Below, in pieces: positions 16,464-25,059 of a DNA stretch of 34,044 nucleotides. Positions within the stretch are counted from its first letter, which is position 1. Every line of letters begins with the position of its first letter. The stretch is from positions 1 through 34,044 of the forward strand of contig JAIBAU010000025.1 of NCBI GenBank assembly GCA_019695035.1, read 5' to 3'. Made by a program: the position numbers and the translations under genes. The notes under the pieces are model-generated. The model had not been told where the DNA came from and did no database searches. It saw only the letters and a program-made list of their open reading frames with translations. The DNA comes from Caulobacteraceae bacterium. Its GTDB lineage: Bacteria > Pseudomonadota > Alphaproteobacteria > Caulobacterales > Caulobacteraceae.

Positions 16464-17495
16464 CTACTGCTTGGCCGGGGCGGCCGCAGGGGCCGGCGCG
16501 GAGGCCGTTGGCGTGGCCAGGCCGACGCGTTCTTGCTCGCGATGGATGGCCGCGAGCTCTTCCTCGGCCTTCTTCACGGCCGCCGCGTCGTTCTTGTTGC
16601 GCGCGTCGATCAGGTCCCGGGTGGCGCTCATCTCGCGCACCGGCAGCAGGTGGTTGTTGTCGGCGGGCATGAAGCGGCCGAAGGACAGCTTGGCCAGGAT
16701 GGCCCGCTGGCGGTCGCCCTCGGGTCCGGCGGCGGTGCCGTAGCTGAGGAAGAAGGAGCGCAGCTTCTCCTTCACCGACGGGTCGAGGTCGCGGCGCCAC
16801 ACGATCGGGTCCTCGGGCAGGCGGGGCGATTGCCAGATCACCTTCACCTTGGCCGCGACCTCGGGCTTGAGGCGCAGCGCGGTCGAATTGTTGGTGGCCG
16901 CGTCGATGACGTTGTTGGCCACGGCCTGCAGGTTGGCGTCGTGGTTGGCGCTGCGCAGGGTCTTGAAGCACTTGTCCGGGTCGATCCCGCGCGGCCCGAA
17001 CAGGTAGGTCATGGGGGCCAGGGTGCCGGAGGTCGACTCGGCGTCGCCCATGGAGAAGGACAGCCGGCGGTCGCAGCGCAGGATGTCGTCCAGGGTGGTC
17101 GTGGAGTTGGCCGGGACGATGATGTTCGAGAAGTAGCCGTCGACGCCCGAGGGGTCGGAGGAGCGCACGAAGACCTCGCCGTTGGCGCGCTCCACCGCGT
17201 CCAGGCCGGACTTGTTGGAGAACCAGCCCAGGTCGATCTGCTTGGCCGCCATGGCCTGCACGAGGGCGAAGTAGTTGGGCGCGTAGAAGGCCTTGATCTT
17301 CAGGCCCGTCTGCTTGCGCATGTCGTCAAGGAACGGCTGCCAGTTGGTCTCCTGGTTCTGCGAGCTCTCGGTGGACAGGATCGAGAAGACGATCTCCCGG
17401 TCCGCGCCCGAGGCGTTCGAGCCGGAACCGCCGCAGGCGGCCAGCGAGGCCAGGGCCGCGGCCCCGGCGCCGAGAAGAAGGGTGCGGCGGATCAT
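16464..17495 (-). CDS. phnD: Phosphonate/phosphite-type ABC transporter binding lipoprotein
   Basis: A protein of 343 residues starting MIRRTLLLGAGAAALASLAACGG. The LAAC lipobox marks it as a lipoprotein, probably held at the periplasmic face of the inner membrane. The PhnD/SsuA-like fold is shown by FYAPNYFALVQAMAAKQIDL, GWFSNKSGLDAVERANGEVF, SFSMGDAESTSGTLAPMTYL and the family-typical SPRLPEDPIVWRRDL. The C terminus ends in an unusual charged helix followed by an Ala/Pro-rich tail. Its ATG overlaps the phnC stop (ATGA), so translation is coupled. Binding-site residues do not reveal whether the ligand is a phosphonate, phosphite or phosphate. Confidence 0.9.
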   Translation of the reverse strand: MIRRTLLLGAGAAALASLAACGGSGSNASGADREIVFSILSTESSQNQETNWQPFLDDMRKQTGLKIKAFYAPNYFALVQAMAAKQIDLGWFSNKSGLDAVERANGEVFVRSSDPSGVDGYFSNIIVPANSTTTLDDILRCDRRLSFSMGDAESTSGTLAPMTYLFGPRGIDPDKCFKTLRSANHDANLQAVANNVIDAATNNSTALRLKPEVAAKVKVIWQSPRLPEDPIVWRRDLDPSVKEKLRSFFLSYGTAAGPEGDRQRAILAKLSFGRFMPADNNHLLPVREMSATRDLIDARNKNDAAAVKKAEEELAAIHREQERVGLATPTASAPAPAAAPAKQ

Positions 17496-18286
17496 GCGGG
17501 AACTCCTTCCCAGAAGACGTCCTCGATCTCGGGACCGTAGATTTCGATGAGCTTGGCCTTGCCGAGCTGGTCGCTCGGGCCGTCGTAGACGATCTTGCCG
17601 GCCTGCAGGGCCACCACCCGCTTGCAGTAGCGCAGGGCGTAGTCGACCTGGTGCAGCGTGACCAGCACGGCCACGCCGTCGCGCTGGTTCAGCTCGACCA
17701 GCTGCTCCATGACGCGGCGGGCGGAAACGGGGTCGAGCGAGGCGACCGGCTCGTCGGCGAGGACCGCCTCGGCGCCCTGCACGATGGCGCGGGCGATGGC
17801 GCCGCGCTGCTGCTGGCCGCCGGACAGGGTGTTGGCCCGCTGGGCGGCGTAGTCGGCCACGCCCACGCGGTGCAGGGCGGCCATGACCTTGAGCTTGTCC
17901 TCCTTGGGCCACCAGCCGAAGGCGCCCGGCCAGTAGCCGATGCGTCCCAGCGCGCCCAGGATCACGTTGGTGAACAGCGACAGCCGTCCGACCAGGTTGA
18001 ACTGCTGCGCGACGAAGCCGACCTTGGCGCGCGCCTTGCGCACGTCCGAGGTCAGGCGGCCCCTGCGGGCGACCGGGATGCCGAAGACATCGATCTCGCC
18101 CTTGCCGCCGTCGATGGTCTGCAGGCCCGTGATCGAGCGCAGCAGGGTGGATTTGCCCGAGCCCGACGGCCCGATCAGGGCGACGATCTCGCCCCGGGCG
18201 ACCTCGAGGCTGACGTTGTCCAGCGCCCGGCGCTTGCCGAACGTCTTGGAAACGGCGCGCACGGAAGCTGCGGCGTTTGCGACCAC
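17492..18286 (-). CDS. phnC: Phosphonate-type ABC transporter ATP-binding protein
   Basis: ATPase of 264 residues that powers the PhnDE importer. Visible motifs are Walker A GPSGSGKST, the Q-loop in VGFVAQQFNLVGRLS, the signature LSGGQQQRGAIARAI, Walker B AVLADEPVASLDP and the switch His in VTLHQVDYAL. The start is GTG 18286 with AAGGGGA seven bases upstream; there is no better Met. It is the first gene of phnC-phnD-phnE, which continues on the same strand into the porin and pstS genes. A Pho-box-like site lies about 60 bases upstream. Confidence 0.92.
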   Translation of the reverse strand: MVANAAASVRAVSKTFGKRRALDNVSLEVARGEIVALIGPSGSGKSTLLRSITGLQTIDGGKGEIDVFGIPVARRGRLTSDVRKARAKVGFVAQQFNLVGRLSLFTNVILGALGRIGYWPGAFGWWPKEDKLKVMAALHRVGVADYAAQRANTLSGGQQQRGAIARAIVQGAEAVLADEPVASLDPVSARRVMEQLVELNQRDGVAVLVTLHQVDYALRYCKRVVALQAGKIVYDGPSDQLGKAKLIEIYGPEIEDVFWEGVPA

Positions 18287-18344
18287 GCGGTATTCCCCTT
18301 CTCACCCCGCCCTTTGGCGCCCCTTAGCCGAATGGCCGCGGGTC

Positions 18345-18362
18345 GCGAAGGATTTATGACGC
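18345..18362 (-). promoter_or_regulatory. Pho-box-like site before phnC
   Basis: The minus-strand 18-mer GCGTCATAAATCCTTCGC matches the E. coli Pho box CTGTCATAAATCTGTCAC at 13 of 18 positions, including the continuous core GTCATAAATC. It lies about 60 bases before the GTG of phnC, a sensible place for a PhoB-activated promoter. Confidence 0.5.
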
Positions 18363-18441
18363 GGCGCGCGCGGAAAAGCCACGTTCACGGTGAAGAGTCG
18401 AGTGCGCGAACCGGTCGCGGGCAAATCCTTGCGAAAAATCC

Positions 18442-18470
18442 TTTACATTGGGGGAAAACGTCCCTATTTC
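18442..18470 (+). promoter_or_regulatory. Sigma-70-type promoter of the decarboxylase gene
   Basis: TTTACA (18442-18447; 5 of 6 to TTGACA), a spacer of exactly 17 bases, then TATTTC (18465-18470; 3 of 6). Transcription would start near 18477 and give a leader of about 74 bases. A 13-base palindrome (CAACAACTTGTTG, 18526-18538) lies in this leader, close to the start codon. Confidence 0.42.
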
Positions 18471-18550
18471 GCGCGCTCCGGCGGACCCCGGGACGTCCGA
18501 AACGCTGCTAACGCCGGTCTGGGTTCAACAACTTGTTGGGGGTTACGTGG

Positions 18551-19807
18551 GTGATCAAACACCATACGTCCCTGGACCTGGTCCGAGCGCGGTCTCCGGA
18601 ACGCCCTGTCGCCCTCGTGCGGCCGGACGCGGTGACCGTAGCGGCGCAATGGTTCCAGGCTAATCTCAAAGGCGACGTCTTCTACGCCGTAAAGGCCAAT
18701 CCGTCCCCGTGGGTCATCGAGACCCTGTGGAAGGCCGGCGTGACCTCCTATGACGTGGCCTCGATTCCCGAGATCGAGCTCGTGCGCGCCATCGCGCCCG
18801 AAGCGCGGCTGGCGTTCATGCACCCGGTGAAGAGCCGGGTGGCGATCTCGGCCGCCTACTTCGACCACGGCGTGCGCACCTTCGCGCTCGACACCCACGA
18901 GGAGCTGGAGAAGATCCTCGACGCGACGGGCGGGGCCAAGGACCTGAACCTGATCGTGCGCATGGGCGTGTCGGCCGAAGGCGCGGCCTATTCGCTGTCG
19001 GGCAAGTTCGGCATTCCCGCCGAGCAGGCCCCGGCCCTGCTGCGCGCCGCCCGCCAGGCCACCTCGGCCCTGATGGGCGTCAGCTTCCACGTCGGATCGC
19101 AGTGCATGCGCCCCACCGCCTTCCAGGCGGCCATGGCCCAGTGCTCGCGCGCCCTGGTCCGCGCCGGCGTCTTCGCCGACGTGGTCGACGTGGGCGGCGG
19201 CTTCCCGTCCATCTACCCCGGCATGCATCCCGCCGACATGAGCGAGTACATCGACGCCATCCATCGCGGCTTCGCGGAGATGATGGTGCACGAGACCACC
19301 GAGCTGTGGGCCGAGCCCGGCCGCGCGCTCGTGGCCGAGGCCTCCTCGGTGCTGTGCAAGGTCGAGCTTCGCAAGGGCGACGCCCTGTACCTCAACGAGG
19401 GCAGCTACGGCACCCTGTTCGACGCCACCCACTCCAAGTGGCCGTTCCCGGTCAAGCTGGTGCGCGACGGCGAGGCGGCGGCGGAGCTGAAGCCCTATCG
19501 CTTCTACGGCCCGACCTGCGACTCCATCGACCAGATGCCAGGACCGTTCTGGCTGCCGGCCGACGTCCGCGAAGGCGACTACATCGAGATCGGCATGATG
19601 GGCGCCTACGGGGTGGCCATGTCGACCCGCTTCAACGGCTTCGGCGACACCGAGACCGTGCTGGTGGACGACGCGCCCATGGCCTCGATGTTCGGCCTGG
19701 CCCCGCGCGCCATCCCGCTTCCGCGCATCGCGGAGGAGGAAGAGCGCAAGGTGGTGCGGTTCTCGCGGCCCAAGGGCAACTCGGGCAAGCGTCGCCGCCG
19801 GCGTTAG
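18551..19807 (+). CDS. Type III PLP-dependent ornithine/lysine decarboxylase
   Basis: Alanine-racemase-fold decarboxylase of 418 residues. The PLP lysine is Lys48 in FYAVKANPS, the phosphate-binding glycine loop is VVDVGGGFPS, EPGRALVAEA holds the ring-contacting Glu/Arg, and the catalytic Cys of the partner subunit is in YGPTCDSID. These are the marks of eukaryote-like ornithine decarboxylases found in alphaproteobacteria; some also accept lysine, giving cadaverine. A very basic tail (KRRRRR) ends the protein. GTG 18551 is preferred because it begins at the conserved IKHH segment; a TTG at 18533 would add six residues. A deoxyhypusine-synthase-like gene follows on the same strand after a strong terminator. 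Confidence 0.9.
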   Translation: MIKHHTSLDLVRARSPERPVALVRPDAVTVAAQWFQANLKGDVFYAVKANPSPWVIETLWKAGVTSYDVASIPEIELVRAIAPEARLAFMHPVKSRVAISAAYFDHGVRTFALDTHEELEKILDATGGAKDLNLIVRMGVSAEGAAYSLSGKFGIPAEQAPALLRAARQATSALMGVSFHVGSQCMRPTAFQAAMAQCSRALVRAGVFADVVDVGGGFPSIYPGMHPADMSEYIDAIHRGFAEMMVHETTELWAEPGRALVAEASSVLCKVELRKGDALYLNEGSYGTLFDATHSKWPFPVKLVRDGEAAAELKPYRFYGPTCDSIDQMPGPFWLPADVREGDYIEIGMMGAYGVAMSTRFNGFGDTETVLVDDAPMASMFGLAPRAIPLPRIAEEEERKVVRFSRPKGNSGKRRRRR

Positions 19808-19834
19808 GCAGACCCGCGCATTTCGTATAAGACG

Positions 19835-19873
19835 CGGCCCGCCCGGACCTGATCGCCGGGCGGGCCGTTTTTT
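19835..19873 (+). terminator. Strong Rho-independent terminator after the decarboxylase gene
   Basis: A perfect 12-bp GC stem (19835-19846 with 19856-19867), a 9-base loop and a run of six T. It starts 28 bp after the stop codon. Confidence 0.92.
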
Positions 19874-19952
19874 CCCAAGGCCAGGTCCCGTCGCTCCGTC
19901 CGGGTCGTGGTTTCGCCGTTGGACGGGCGCTCAAACCAAAGGAAACCTTGGC

Positions 19953-21008
19953 ATGAACGCTGAAACCAAGCTGTCCAACCGCAAGGCCGAACTGCTGCAG
20001 AAGGCGGTCGAGCACGTCGATATCACCAGCTTCGACGCCCGCCCGATCATCGATTCCATGCGCAAGATGAGCTTCAGCTCGCGCGACACCGCGCGCGCGG
20101 CCGATATCTTCAACATGGCCATCGAGGACAAGGATTGCTCGCCGTGGCTGATCCTGGCCGGATCCACCTCGGCCGGCGGCTGCATGCATGTCTACCGCGA
20201 CATGGTTAAGTTCGGCATGGTCGACGCGGTGGTCGCCACCGGCGCCTCGATCGTCGACATGGACTTCTTCGAGGCGCTTGGCTTCAAGCACTACCAGGCG
20301 GCCGGCCAGGTCGACGACAACGACCTGCGCGACAACTACATCGACCGCATCTACGACACCTATATCGACGAGGAGGAGCTCCAGGCCTGCGACCACACCA
20401 TCCTGGAGATCGCCAACCGCCTCGAGCCGCGCGGCTATTCCTCGCGCGAGTTCATCTGGGAGATGGGCAAGTGGCTGAGCGAGGGCAACGCAAAGAAGCC
20501 CGGTTCGCTGATCCAGACGGCCTATGAGGAGGGCGTGCCGATCTTCTGCCCGGCCTTCGTCGACTCCTCGGCCGGCTTCGGCCTGGTCAAACACCAGAAG
20601 GAACGCGCCGCGGCCGGCAAGCCCTACCTGATGATCGACGCGGTGGCGGACTTCCGCGAACTGACCGACATCAAGATCGCGGCCGGCACCACGGGCCTGT
20701 TCATGGTCGGCGGCGGTGTGCCCAAGAACTTCGCCCAGGACACCGTCGTCTGCGCCGAGATCCTCGGCGTCGAGGCCGACATGCACAAGTACGCGGTGCA
20801 GATCACCGTCGCCGACGTGCGCGACGGGGCCTGCTCGTCCTCGACCCTCAAGGAGGCCGCCAGCTGGGGCAAGGTCGAGACGACCTGGGAGCAGATGGTC
20901 TTCGCCGAGGCCACCACCGTCGTGCCGCTGATCGGCTCGGACGCCTACCATCGCGGGGGCTGGAAGGCGCGCGAGAAGCGCCGCTGGGCCAAGCTGTTCG
21001 GCAAGTAG
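19953..21008 (+). CDS. speY: Deoxyhypusine-synthase-like polyamine enzyme (homospermidine type)
   Basis: A protein of 351 residues homologous along its length to deoxyhypusine synthase. Visible parts are the NAD-binding segments (WLILAGSTSAGG, VVATGASIVDMD, PAFVDSSAGFGLV, TTGLFMVGGGVPKNF) and the active-site lysine in ASWGKVETTW. Bacteria lack the usual deoxyhypusine target eIF5A, and such bacterial proteins are generally placed in polyamine synthesis, transferring an aminobutyl (or guanidinobutyl) group to another amine to give homospermidine-like products. The gene symbol follows that usage and is less certain than the family. AAAGGAAA lies before ATG 19953. The ornithine decarboxylase upstream and aguAB nearby would supply putrescine. 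A terminator follows 23 bp after the stop. Confidence 0.85.
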   Translation: MNAETKLSNRKAELLQKAVEHVDITSFDARPIIDSMRKMSFSSRDTARAADIFNMAIEDKDCSPWLILAGSTSAGGCMHVYRDMVKFGMVDAVVATGASIVDMDFFEALGFKHYQAAGQVDDNDLRDNYIDRIYDTYIDEEELQACDHTILEIANRLEPRGYSSREFIWEMGKWLSEGNAKKPGSLIQTAYEEGVPIFCPAFVDSSAGFGLVKHQKERAAAGKPYLMIDAVADFRELTDIKIAAGTTGLFMVGGGVPKNFAQDTVVCAEILGVEADMHKYAVQITVADVRDGACSSSTLKEAASWGKVETTWEQMVFAEATTVVPLIGSDAYHRGGWKAREKRRWAKLFGK

Positions 21009-21031
21009 ACCGCCGCCCGTCCGACGAGACG

Positions 21032-21061
21032 AGGGCCCCGGAGCGATCCGGGGCCCTTTTT
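21032..21061 (+). terminator. Rho-independent terminator after the DHS-like gene
   Basis: An 11-bp stem (21032-21042 with 21047-21057), a GCGA tetraloop and five T. Confidence 0.92.
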
Positions 21062-21130
21062 CCATGGCCGGAGAGCCTGGGGGAACCGCCCGGGCGGCGC
21101 GGAGCTTCATGCTCAGCACAGGAGCTCGCC

Positions 21131-21466
21131 ATGGCCGACCCCCGACAGCCGCCCCCCAGACCCGCCGCCCGCCCCGGCCCGCCCGACCAGGCCCTGTCCG
21201 GCGGGGGGTCGGAAACCCGCGCGGGCAGCAGCGAGGGCGGCTCGGCCTATGGCGATGACCGCGAGGACGAGTCCGGGCCGGCCCAGGGCGTCGAGGCGGG
21301 CCTGGGCGGTCTGGCCGGGGATGCGGCCGGCGCGGCCGCAGGCGACGAGGCCGAGCCGCCCCGCCCCTCGGAGGCCGTGAACAACACCGGCGAGCCCCGG
21401 CCCGTGAAGAACCGCCGCGCCCTCGAGGCGGCCCCCGGCGACGATGTCGACGCCGCCTCCGGCTAG
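21131..21466 (+). CDS. Low-complexity hypothetical protein, 111 residues
   Basis: Not recognised. The start is supported by AGGAG eight bases before ATG 21131. The product is rich in Pro, Gly, Ala, Asp and Glu, with almost no hydrophobic core: a Pro/Arg-rich start, a Gly/Ser/acidic middle, an Ala/Gly helix-like segment and a mixed-charge tail. It is almost certainly disordered and cytosolic, with no signal peptide or membrane helix. Codon use resembles the neighbours. Its position after a terminator and 39 bp before a lipoprotein gene allows a small operon 21131-22737. Confidence 0.6.
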   Translation: MADPRQPPPRPAARPGPPDQALSGGGSETRAGSSEGGSAYGDDREDESGPAQGVEAGLGGLAGDAAGAAAGDEAEPPRPSEAVNNTGEPRPVKNRRALEAAPGDDVDAASG

Positions 21467-21505
21467 GTCTAGGCTCGCGCTTCCACGCCTTTAGGGGATA
21501 GCGCG

Positions 21506-21982
21506 ATGAAGTCTCTCTGGATCGGCGCCGCGGCCCTCGCCGCGACCGCCCTGCTCACCGGCTGCGGCCCCCGGAAGGGGGAGGACGCGACCGCGGCGGC
21601 CGTGTCCGGCGGCAATGGAGGCAGCGTCGCCGTTGCGACCAGCGGCGGCGAGGCGCGCATCGTCAGCCAGGCCGGCGCCAGCGGCTCGCCCGACTTCGCT
21701 CCCGACTACCCGGGCGGGACCAATCCCTCGCGCTACGCCGCCGCCCAGAACGGCAAGCACGGCGGGGTCTACGCCTTCACCACCACCGACCCGGCCGACA
21801 AGGTGTTCGAGTTCTATCGTTCCCGCGCCGAGGCCGGCGGCCTGACCACCCAGACCAATGTCGAGACCGGCGGGGCGCGCATCTACGCCGCCGACGGTCC
21901 GCGCGGAAACCTCGCGGTCACGGCCGCCCCGCAGGGCGACGGCAAGACCTATGTGCAGGTCACCTGGAGCGCCAACGGCTAG
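21506..21982 (+). CDS. Small lipoprotein of unknown function
   Basis: A protein of 158 residues with a classic lipoprotein signal (MKSLWIGAAALAATALLTGC; lipobox LTGC, Cys20). The mature part begins with a Gly/Ala/Ser linker and then forms a compact domain of about 80 residues (GVYAFTTTDPADKVFEFYR, then alternating strands to TYVQVTWSANG). The fold could be a small alpha/beta sandwich; I recognise no named family. GGGGATA precedes the ATG. The stop is 2 bp from the start of a class A acid phosphatase gene, so the two are certainly cotranscribed and probably act together in the periplasm. Confidence 0.75.
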   Translation: MKSLWIGAAALAATALLTGCGPRKGEDATAAAVSGGNGGSVAVATSGGEARIVSQAGASGSPDFAPDYPGGTNPSRYAAAQNGKHGGVYAFTTTDPADKVFEFYRSRAEAGGLTTQTNVETGGARIYAADGPRGNLAVTAAPQGDGKTYVQVTWSANG

Positions 21983-21984
21983 CC

Positions 21985-22737
21985 ATGTCGATGCGTCCTC
22001 TCAGCATCCTGACGGCGGTCTGCGCGACCGTCCTGGTCTGCAGCGCGGCCTCGGCCGACGCACCCGTCGGCTACCTCCCCGCCCACGCCGTGGACGCCGC
22101 CCGCGTGGTCGGCCCTCCGCCGGCCGAGGGCTCGCCCGAGCTCGCCGCCGACCAGGCCATCTACCGGGCCGCCGAAGCGGGGGCGGGATCCGAACGGTGG
22201 CGTCAGGCGCGCGAGGACGACAGCCTCGACTGGCCCGTGGTGCTGGACCGCTATGCCTGCGCGCTGGACGCCCGGCTGAACGTCAACACCGCCCCGGCCA
22301 CCCTGCGGCTGCTGGAGCGGGTCAAGATCGACGTGGATGCGACCGGCCACGACGCCAAGTCCGCCTATGGCCGCCTGCGCCCCTTCGTCACCGACCGGCC
22401 GGATGCGCCCATCTGCATCGATATTCCGCCCGAGCGGCGGCCGTCCGCCTCGCCGAGCTACCCCTCGGGCCACGCCACCCTCGGAACCACCTGGGGCCTG
22501 GTGCTGAGCGAGGCCGCGCCCGACCGCACCGGCGCGATCGCCGAAAGGACGCGCGCCTTCATCGACAGCCGCCGGGTCTGCCGCCTGCACTACGCCTCCG
22601 ACCTTCGGGCGGGCGAACGGCTGGGCGCCAGCATCTTCGCCCGCCTGCAGTCGAGCCCGGACTTCCAGGCGGACCTGGCCGCCGCCCGCGCCGAGATCGC
22701 CGCTGCGCCCAAACCGCAGGGCTGCGCCGCCCCCTGA
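21985..22737 (+). CDS. Class A nonspecific acid phosphatase (PhoN/PAP2-type), periplasmic
   Basis: A protein of 250 residues with a Sec signal peptide (cleavage near SAASA-DAP). The class A acid-phosphatase/PAP2 triad is complete: KSAYGRLRP (KX6RP), SPSYPSGHAT (motif 2, matching the class A signature) and DSRRVCRLHYASDL (SRX5HX3D). The enzyme should release phosphate from organic phosphomonoesters in the periplasm. Its second conserved Arg/His/Asp group sits in a shorter spacing than in membrane PAP2 enzymes and there are no other membrane helices, which separates it from the PAP2 gene at 6741. It is coupled to the preceding lipoprotein gene. It fits the phosphorus-scavenging theme of the window, though no Pho box is seen before this pair. 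Confidence 0.87.
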   Translation: MSMRPLSILTAVCATVLVCSAASADAPVGYLPAHAVDAARVVGPPPAEGSPELAADQAIYRAAEAGAGSERWRQAREDDSLDWPVVLDRYACALDARLNVNTAPATLRLLERVKIDVDATGHDAKSAYGRLRPFVTDRPDAPICIDIPPERRPSASPSYPSGHATLGTTWGLVLSEAAPDRTGAIAERTRAFIDSRRVCRLHYASDLRAGERLGASIFARLQSSPDFQADLAAARAEIAAAPKPQGCAAP

Positions 22738-22778
22738 TCCCCGACGCCCCTGTCCCCGGGGGCGAGGATCTCGAGGGA

Positions 22779-23647
<869 letters not shown>

Positions 23648-23648
<1 letters not shown>

Positions 23649-24655
23649 CAGGCGGGTTCCTGTTGGGTGATGCAGTGGAAGGATCCGCCGCCCGTGAGGA
23701 TGGCGCGCGAGGGCAGGCCGATCGCCTTGCGGTCCGGCAGGGCCGCCTGCACGGCCTCGACGGCGAGGCGACCGGCGGCGATGTCGTCGTAGGTCGGAAC
23801 GATCACCGCCCGGTTGGCGATGAGGAAGTTCATGTGGCTGGCCGGGACCACCTCGCCGTCGTCGTTGACCAGGCGTCCGGGCGAGGGGATGCGCACCACC
23901 CTGAGGCGCTCCCCGCGCGCGTCGGTCATCTCGCTCAGCGCCCGCGCCGTAGCGTCGTAGACCGCCGCATTGGGATCGGTCTTGCCCCAGCTGACCGGGC
24001 ACGCCACCACGCCCGGAGCGACGAAGCGGGCCAGGTTGTCGACGTGGCCGTCGGTGTGGTCGTTCTTCAGTCCGTCCCCCAGCCACAGCACCTTGCGGGC
24101 GCCCAGAGCGCCCTGGAGCACCCGCTCGGCCGCGGCCTCGGTCCAGCCGTCGTTGCGGTTGGGATTGAGCAGGCACTGGCGCGTGGTCAGCACCGTGCCG
24201 AAGCCGTCGTGGTCCAGGGCGCCGCCCTCCATGACCGCGTCCACGGGGGCCAGGCGGACGCCGGCCCCGGCGGCGATCTGGGCGGCCACCTCGTCGTCGT
24301 GGGGGAGTTCGTACTTGCCGCCCCAGCCGTTGAAGCGAAAGCCGACAGCCACGTCGCCGCCGCCCTCGCGGGCGAAGATCGGCCCGGTGTCGCGCAACCA
24401 GATGTCGCCGAAACGCCCCGGAACGATCTCCACGCCGGCCACATCGCCCAGCAGGGCGCGCGCGGCCTGTTCGGCGTCCGCGCCGTGCGCCAGCAGTCGC
24501 ACCCGCTCGCCACCGGGACCGGCGAGCGCGCGGGCCAGGGCCGCCACCTCCTCCCGGGCCGGCGCCAGGTCCTCGGCCCACAGGTCGGCGTGGCTGGGCC
24601 AGCCCAGCCACATCGCGCGATGCGGCGCCCATTCGGCGGGAACGATACGGCTCAT
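23648..24655 (-). CDS. aguA: Agmatine deiminase
   Basis: Guanidino-modifying enzyme of 335 residues that converts agmatine to N-carbamoylputrescine and ammonia. The fivefold pseudo-symmetric fold is marked by RFGDIWLRDTGPIF, FRFNGWGGKY, VMEGGALDHDG (Glu/Asp contacts), KNDHTDGHVDNLARF (catalytic His) and the C-terminal GGGSFHCITQQ with the nucleophile near Cys328. With AguB it turns arginine-derived agmatine into putrescine. No arginine decarboxylase gene is in the window. A candidate promoter lies about 40-67 bases upstream. Confidence 0.95.
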
Positions 24656-24693
24656 GGTCGACGGCGGCTCCAGGGGGCCTTCGGGGGCGCGCG

Positions 24694-24722
24694 AAAATGG
24701 GGAGTACGCGGGATGGGGTCAA
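24694..24722 (-). promoter_or_regulatory. Candidate aguAB promoter
   Basis: On the minus strand TTGACC (24722-24717), a 17-base spacer, then CATTTT (24699-24694), about 40 bases before the aguA ATG. The -35 is good, the -10 poor. The -35 is the nearest of four CTTGAC copies in this intergenic region. Confidence 0.38.
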
Positions 24723-24782
24723 GCGCCGCCTGCGCACCCTCCGGCGGCGCGGCCGCAGGGCGGGCCTTGCGCAGATTGACCG

Positions 24783-24872
24783 TTGATCCGGCCTCCCCTG
24801 TCAAGCGCGACGCCTCGGGGACAGCAGGCCGGCGGGCGGGCGATCTCCCTTGATCCGGGGGACCCCGTCAAG
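24783..24872. repeat. Two 23-bp imperfect direct repeats, 67 bp apart
   Basis: 24783-24805 and 24850-24872 both read TTGATCCGG, then nine mostly GC bases, then TCAAG; 18 of 23 positions agree. The ends TTGA/TCAA make each unit partly palindromic. The second copy has a GGGG/CCCC core able to pair. Confidence 0.55.
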
Positions 24873-25059
24873 GCGCCCGCGCGCTGGGCGCCCGGACCGG
24901 TCGTCCCGGCGCCGGGCCATCGGGTCAAGCCGCCGGGAAGGCTGTCCATCCGACCGGAGAAGGGACTGTCGTGACCGGCGTTTCGCCCCTTCTGCAGACG
25001 AAAAATTCTGTCGTTGTAATAACTTGGCGGATCAACGGAGGCTTGGCGGATGCGCCGCC

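Larger units (their letters stand above)
24656..25059. other. 404-bp intergenic region with CTTGAC repeats and GC palindromes
   Basis: No convincing gene. It holds four minus-strand CTTGAC copies (near 24718, 24800, 24867, 24924), two of them inside a related 23-bp unit. It also has an inverted repeat GGCGCCC/GGGCGCC (24872-24878, 24886-24892), a 12-bp palindrome CCCGGCGCCGGG (24906-24917), an AT-rich island near 25000-25022 and a direct repeat CTTGGCGGAT next to the phoD stop. The GGCGG/CCGCC element beside that stop may act in phoD termination. Confidence 0.5.

Noticed and set aside
22746-22766. CGCCCC/GGGGCG hairpin between the acid phosphatase and aguB genes
   Set aside because: The stem is short, the loop GC-rich and no T-run follows on either strand; it is not convincing as a terminator.
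24700-24707. Second GGGGAGTA, suggesting another Mn riboswitch
   Set aside because: No AGACC partner or P1 stem, and no plus-strand gene downstream; aguA is on the other strand.
25000-25025. AT-rich island resembling a plus-strand -10 (TAATAA)
   Set aside because: No good -35 and no plus-strand gene follows; a small RNA is possible but nothing supports it.
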